A stretch of DNA of 7,907 nucleotides. It comes from Thioalkalivibrio sp. (GTDB taxonomy: Bacteria; Pseudomonadota; Gammaproteobacteria; Ectothiorhodospirales; Ectothiorhodospiraceae). Positions 5,694 to 7,907 of this stretch are shown here, piece by piece (position 1 is the stretch's first letter; every line of letters begins with the position of its first letter). A model generated the notes under the pieces. That model was not told where the DNA came from. It was given only the letters and a program-made list of their open reading frames with translations, and ran no database searches. Location of the stretch: the NCBI GenBank assembly GCA_018224485.1, contig JAGTVE010000311.1:1-7907 (forward strand). Direction: 5' to 3'. The translations under genes and the position numbers were made by a program.

Positions 5694-6914
5694 TCAGGGG
5701 CGGCCGGGCTCGGTCGGCTCCTTCACAGCGGACGGGTAGAGGTATGACCGGGTGATCGGGACCACGTTCTCGGTGCCGTTCTCCAACTGGATCTGAAACA
5801 CCACCATGCGGCGTTGCCAGAACGCGATCTCCGAGGCTGCTAGGTAGAACTCCCACATGCGGCAGAAGCGCTCGCTCTTCTCGTCGGCGAAGCGGTCCCG
5901 CTGGGCCTGGAAGCGCTCCTGCCAGGCGGCGAGGGTGGTCGCGTAATGCTCGCGCAGGGTCTCGATGTCGGTCAGCACGAGCCCCGTCGGCTCGATGGCC
6001 GGCATGATCTCCGACAATGCGGGAATGTAGCCGCCAGGGAAGATGTAGCGACGGATCCACGGATTGGTAATTCCGGGTGGCCCGGTCCGGCCAATGGTGT
6101 GAATCAGGGCCACACCGCCCGGCTTCAGTCGCTCCCGTACCGTCTCGAAGAATTGCGGGTAGTAGGGCACGCCGACGTGCTCGAACATGCCGACGCTTGC
6201 CACCCGGTCATAGGTGTCCGCATGCTCCCGATAGTCCTGCAGGAGGATGCGCACCCTGTCCTCCAGCCCGCGTGCGCGGATCCGCTCCTCCGCGACGCGC
6301 TGCTGTTCGGTGGACAGTGTGAGGCCCGTGACCGACACATCGTGGTGTTCGGCCAGGTGCAGGGCCAGGCTCCCCCAGCCGCAGCCGATATCCAGCACGC
6401 GCTGACCCGGCTGGAGCACGAGCTTGCGCGCGATATGCGCGCACTTCGCCTCCTGGGCCGCGTCGAGCGAGATACCGGACGCCTCGAAATAGGCGCAGGA
6501 GTAGTTCAGTTCCTGATCCAGGCAGGCCCTGAACAGCGTCTCATCGAGATCATAGTGGCTGGCCACGTTGCGCCGGCTTGCCGCAAGTCGGTTCCACTGT
6601 TGCAGCGGCTGAATCCACCGGACGAGCCTGCGCTGCCAGCGGGGTCGACTCGGGCGCTGGCGGAAATTGATCGCAAGCAGCTTCAGCAGATCCGCGAGGC
6701 CACCGTATTCCAGGTCCCAGGCGCCGTCCATGTAGGACTGGCCCAGCATGAATTCCGGATCGATCGCGATACGGGCCATTGCGCGCCGGTTGTGGAAGCG
6801 CCAGCCGACGCTCGGCGGGCCCTCGCCAAAGACCTCGCGAGTGCCGTCCGGTTCGATCAGCTCAAGACTCCCTCTGCGGATCTTCCTGCGCAGTATCGAA
6901 GTGAAGATCGTCAT
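5694..6914 (-). CDS. cfa: Cyclopropane-fatty-acyl-phospholipid synthase
   Basis: The product (406 residues from this start) methylenates cis double bonds of phospholipid acyl chains using S-adenosylmethionine, at the inner face of the membrane. The SAM motif VLDIGCGWGS is at 173-182, with GLTLSTEQQ (197-205) after it. Residues matching the E. coli bicarbonate/active-site set are present: Cys140 in NYSCAYF, Glu245 in GMFEHVG, His272 in LIHTIG and Tyr324 in HYATTLAAW. An N-terminal lipid-binding-like domain (about 1-115) contains the SVGWRFHNR and GQSYMDGAWD signatures. The start at 6914 is preferred because it gives the family-like MTIFTSILRRKI and has GGGAG 10 nt upstream. The longer alternative at 6941 adds 9 residues and lacks a visible ribosome binding site. 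The 289-nt gap upstream holds a strong hairpin and a weak TATCAT (7098-7103, minus strand) but no clear promoter. Confidence 0.94.
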   Translation of the reverse strand: MTIFTSILRRKIRRGSLELIEPDGTREVFGEGPPSVGWRFHNRRAMARIAIDPEFMLGQSYMDGAWDLEYGGLADLLKLLAINFRQRPSRPRWQRRLVRWIQPLQQWNRLAASRRNVASHYDLDETLFRACLDQELNYSCAYFEASGISLDAAQEAKCAHIARKLVLQPGQRVLDIGCGWGSLALHLAEHHDVSVTGLTLSTEQQRVAEERIRARGLEDRVRILLQDYREHADTYDRVASVGMFEHVGVPYYPQFFETVRERLKPGGVALIHTIGRTGPPGITNPWIRRYIFPGGYIPALSEIMPAIEPTGLVLTDIETLREHYATTLAAWQERFQAQRDRFADEKSERFCRMWEFYLAASEIAFWQRRMVVFQIQLENGTENVVPITRSYLYPSAVKEPTEPGRP

Positions 6915-7126
6915 CTCCCTGGTGCTCCCGTCCGGCAGCATCGGCGGCGATCTGCAGATTCGGCATGCAGCCCCGTAACCTGGACACGCGCGAGATCACG
7001 CTGTCGACGGGATTGACGGCTGTCCCTCCGCTCTCGCCCGGCGCTGGCCGGTCCCTGTTGGCTAACTTCGTGTCACGGATGCGCGATTGCGTCCCCGATG
7101 ATAGCGCAAGCCGGTCCGCGCGAGCA

Positions 7127-7153
7127 GGTTGCGCGCGATGGGCGCGCGCAACC
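7127..7153 (-). terminator. 11-bp perfect stem-loop between the DsrE-like gene and cfa
   Basis: GGTTGCGCGCG (7127-7137) and CGCGCGCAACC (7143-7153) form a perfect 11-bp stem with a 5-nt loop. It lies 50 nt after the DsrE-like stop codon. No U-run follows, so it may be a 3'-end stabiliser, a Rho-assisted end or a processing site rather than a classical terminator. Confidence 0.45.
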
Positions 7154-7203
7154 GCGGGGCGGAGGGATCCTGAACGGACCGCGCGAGACCTGGATGATCG
7201 TGC

Positions 7204-7581
7204 CTACCAGGTGAGTACCTTGCCGGCGCTCCCCAGCGAGGGCAGGGCCTGGGAGGGCGTCAGCAGTGGCATGTCCTGGTAGGCGAGGTCGGACTCGCTC
7301 ATCTCGTTGAGTTCCAGGGACTGCCGGCAGCCGATGATCTGCACGCCGTTGTCGATCGCGTTCTTCATGAAGTCCGCGACGCTCTTTCCGCCCTCCAGCG
7401 GATAGATGCTTTCGGCCGCGCCCGCCTTCAGCAACTCGGTCGCGGGACCGGTGAAATACATGATCACGTTCTGCTCGGCCGCCGCGGCCGTGGCCGCCAG
7501 GAAGAAGGCGGACGGCAAACGCCGCTTGTTTTCCGGGCCGGTGATCATGATCACTACCAGGTCAGCAGTTTCTTCAGTCAT
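7204..7581 (-). CDS. DsrE/DsrF-like family protein
   Basis: The 125-residue product has the DsrE-like fold pattern: a first strand LVVIMITGPEN (8-18), a helix with SAFFLAATAAAA (24-35), a second strand NVIMYFTGPA (38-47), ELLKAG (49-54), and a later strand VQIIGCRQS (80-88) with the only Cys at position 85, where many relatives carry a conserved Cys. Relatives include sulfur-relay subunits and small proteins of unknown role often labelled peroxiredoxin-like. With no Dsr or Tus partners in view, a sulfurtransferase role is only inferred. The ATG at 7581 is chosen because GGAGG lies 9 nt upstream; an in-frame TTG at 7590 is too close to that site. It shares a strand with cfa but is separated from it by 289 nt and a hairpin. 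Confidence 0.85.
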   Translation of the reverse strand: MTEETADLVVIMITGPENKRRLPSAFFLAATAAAAEQNVIMYFTGPATELLKAGAAESIYPLEGGKSVADFMKNAIDNGVQIIGCRQSLELNEMSESDLAYQDMPLLTPSQALPSLGSAGKVLTW

Positions 7582-7590
7582 GGGATACAA

Positions 7591-7595
7591 CCTCC
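7591..7595 (-). promoter_or_regulatory. Ribosome binding site of the DsrE-like gene
   Basis: It reads GGAGG on the minus strand, 9 nt before the ATG at 7581, and rules out the TTG at 7590 as the start. Confidence 0.75.
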
Positions 7596-7611
7596 GTAAC
7601 GTGTGTGTAGA

Positions 7612-7676
7612 CGGGTTCGGACTGGTGAAGGAAATGGCAGCCCTTCAGACGTCAAGGCGAGAATAGCCCGAACCCG
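7612..7676. repeat. 9-bp inverted repeat upstream of the DsrE-like gene
   Basis: CGGGTTCGG (7612-7620) and CCGAACCCG (7668-7676) are perfect reverse complements 47 nt apart. They lie 30-95 nt upstream of the DsrE-like start, in its presumed promoter or leader. A TTGACG on the minus strand (7650-7655) falls between the arms, but no good -10 sits at the right distance. It could be a paired operator or a leader RNA stem. Confidence 0.45.
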
Positions 7677-7696
7677 CCCGCGCGCCCATCAGGGTA

Positions 7697-7714
7697 ATTA
7701 CGGGGATTACGGGG
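7697..7714. repeat. ATTACGGGG exact tandem repeat, two copies
   Basis: ATTACGGGG occurs at 7697-7705 and again at 7706-7714, followed by TCGGACC. The wider GTAATTACGGGG string is of a kind I associate with edges of IS200-like/REP-associated transposase units. That link is recollection, not proof. Confidence 0.6.
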
Positions 7715-7907
7715 TCGGACCAGCTCAACTCATTGTTTTGCCATGAATATGGGCCCAATTCGGGGGTATTTTCGGGTCCTGGAGGCCCATTTCCGGTGCC
7801 AAAAACGGGGGTCCACGGAAATCCTTAAGAGCGGGGCATGGCGGACGTTCGCAGACCTTGCGGCATCGGCTAATACGTAGTGCAACCCGCGTTAGGGGCG
7901 TCGATGA

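Larger units (their letters stand above)
7582..7907. other. Right-end intergenic region without a gene
   Basis: No gene is visible in these 326 bases. Besides the inverted repeat near the DsrE-like gene, there is the ATTACGGGG tandem repeat and an ATTTCCG/CGGAAAT inverted repeat (7789-7795 and 7816-7822). The part from about 7690 to 7830 looks richer in A and T than the genes around it. The ATTACGGGG motif recalls flanks of REP-associated tyrosine transposase genes, but no such gene is in view. Confidence 0.55.

Noticed and set aside
5946..7016. 356-codon + strand open frame opposite cfa
   Set aside because: It is antisense to CFA synthase, whose SAM motif and active-site residues are intact. 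The + strand product has no motifs.
7627..7655. TTGACG as a -35 box for the DsrE-like gene
   Set aside because: At 17-18 nt spacing the -10 would be TCCTTC or CCTTCA, too poor to call.
1..7907. CRISPR array, tRNA, rRNA, defence or biosynthetic cluster
   Set aside because: No regularly spaced repeat-spacer structure, no tRNA cloverleaf or rRNA signature, and no gene set of these kinds was found on either strand.

Overview
This high-GC window carries five complete genes, one gene fragment running in from the left edge, and several short palindromic or tandem repeats between genes. The GC-rich coding sequence, the REP-like palindromes (CCCTCC..CCGCA.GCGGG..GAGGG type) and the GTAGGGTGGGCA..TGCCCACC hairpin fit a gammaproteobacterium. 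An alkaline/neutral invertase together with a DsrE-type protein would suit a Chromatiales/Ectothiorhodospiraceae-like chemolithotroph, but that placement is inference only.

Layout. At 3-248 (+) is the C-terminal end of an Rpn/DUF4351-type nuclease-transposase relative, cut by the window edge. It converges on a Tat-exported putative lipoprotein of the DUF3179 family (365-1426, -), and two small hairpins lie between them. Positions 1427-1970 hold no convincing gene. They contain a 16-bp tandem repeat behind the DUF3179 ribosome binding site and a strong + strand hairpin with a T-tract that has no visible upstream gene. Next comes a same-strand pair: a GH100 invertase (1971-3392) and a type II NADH:quinone oxidoreductase (3443-4741). 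A repeat-filled spacer (4742-5110) built from REP-like units, including an approximately 86-bp tandem duplication, ends at the ribosome binding site of a small membrane-anchored coiled-coil protein (5111-5635). On the minus strand follow a cyclopropane-fatty-acyl-phospholipid synthase (5694-6914) and, upstream of it, a DsrE-like small protein (7204-7581). The last 326 bases hold an inverted repeat, a 9-bp tandem repeat and no gene.

How the genes may work together (inference). Invertase plus NDH-2 could join cytoplasmic sucrose hydrolysis to a non-proton-pumping NADH oxidation step. CFA synthase and the DsrE-like protein are both plausible stress-related functions and share a strand, but they are 289 nt apart with a strong hairpin between them, so one operon is not assured. 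I see no clear defence, CRISPR, phage or biosynthetic system. The least explained items are the coiled-coil protein with its uninterrupted heptads, the orphan terminator-like element near 1724-1762, and the repeat arrays.
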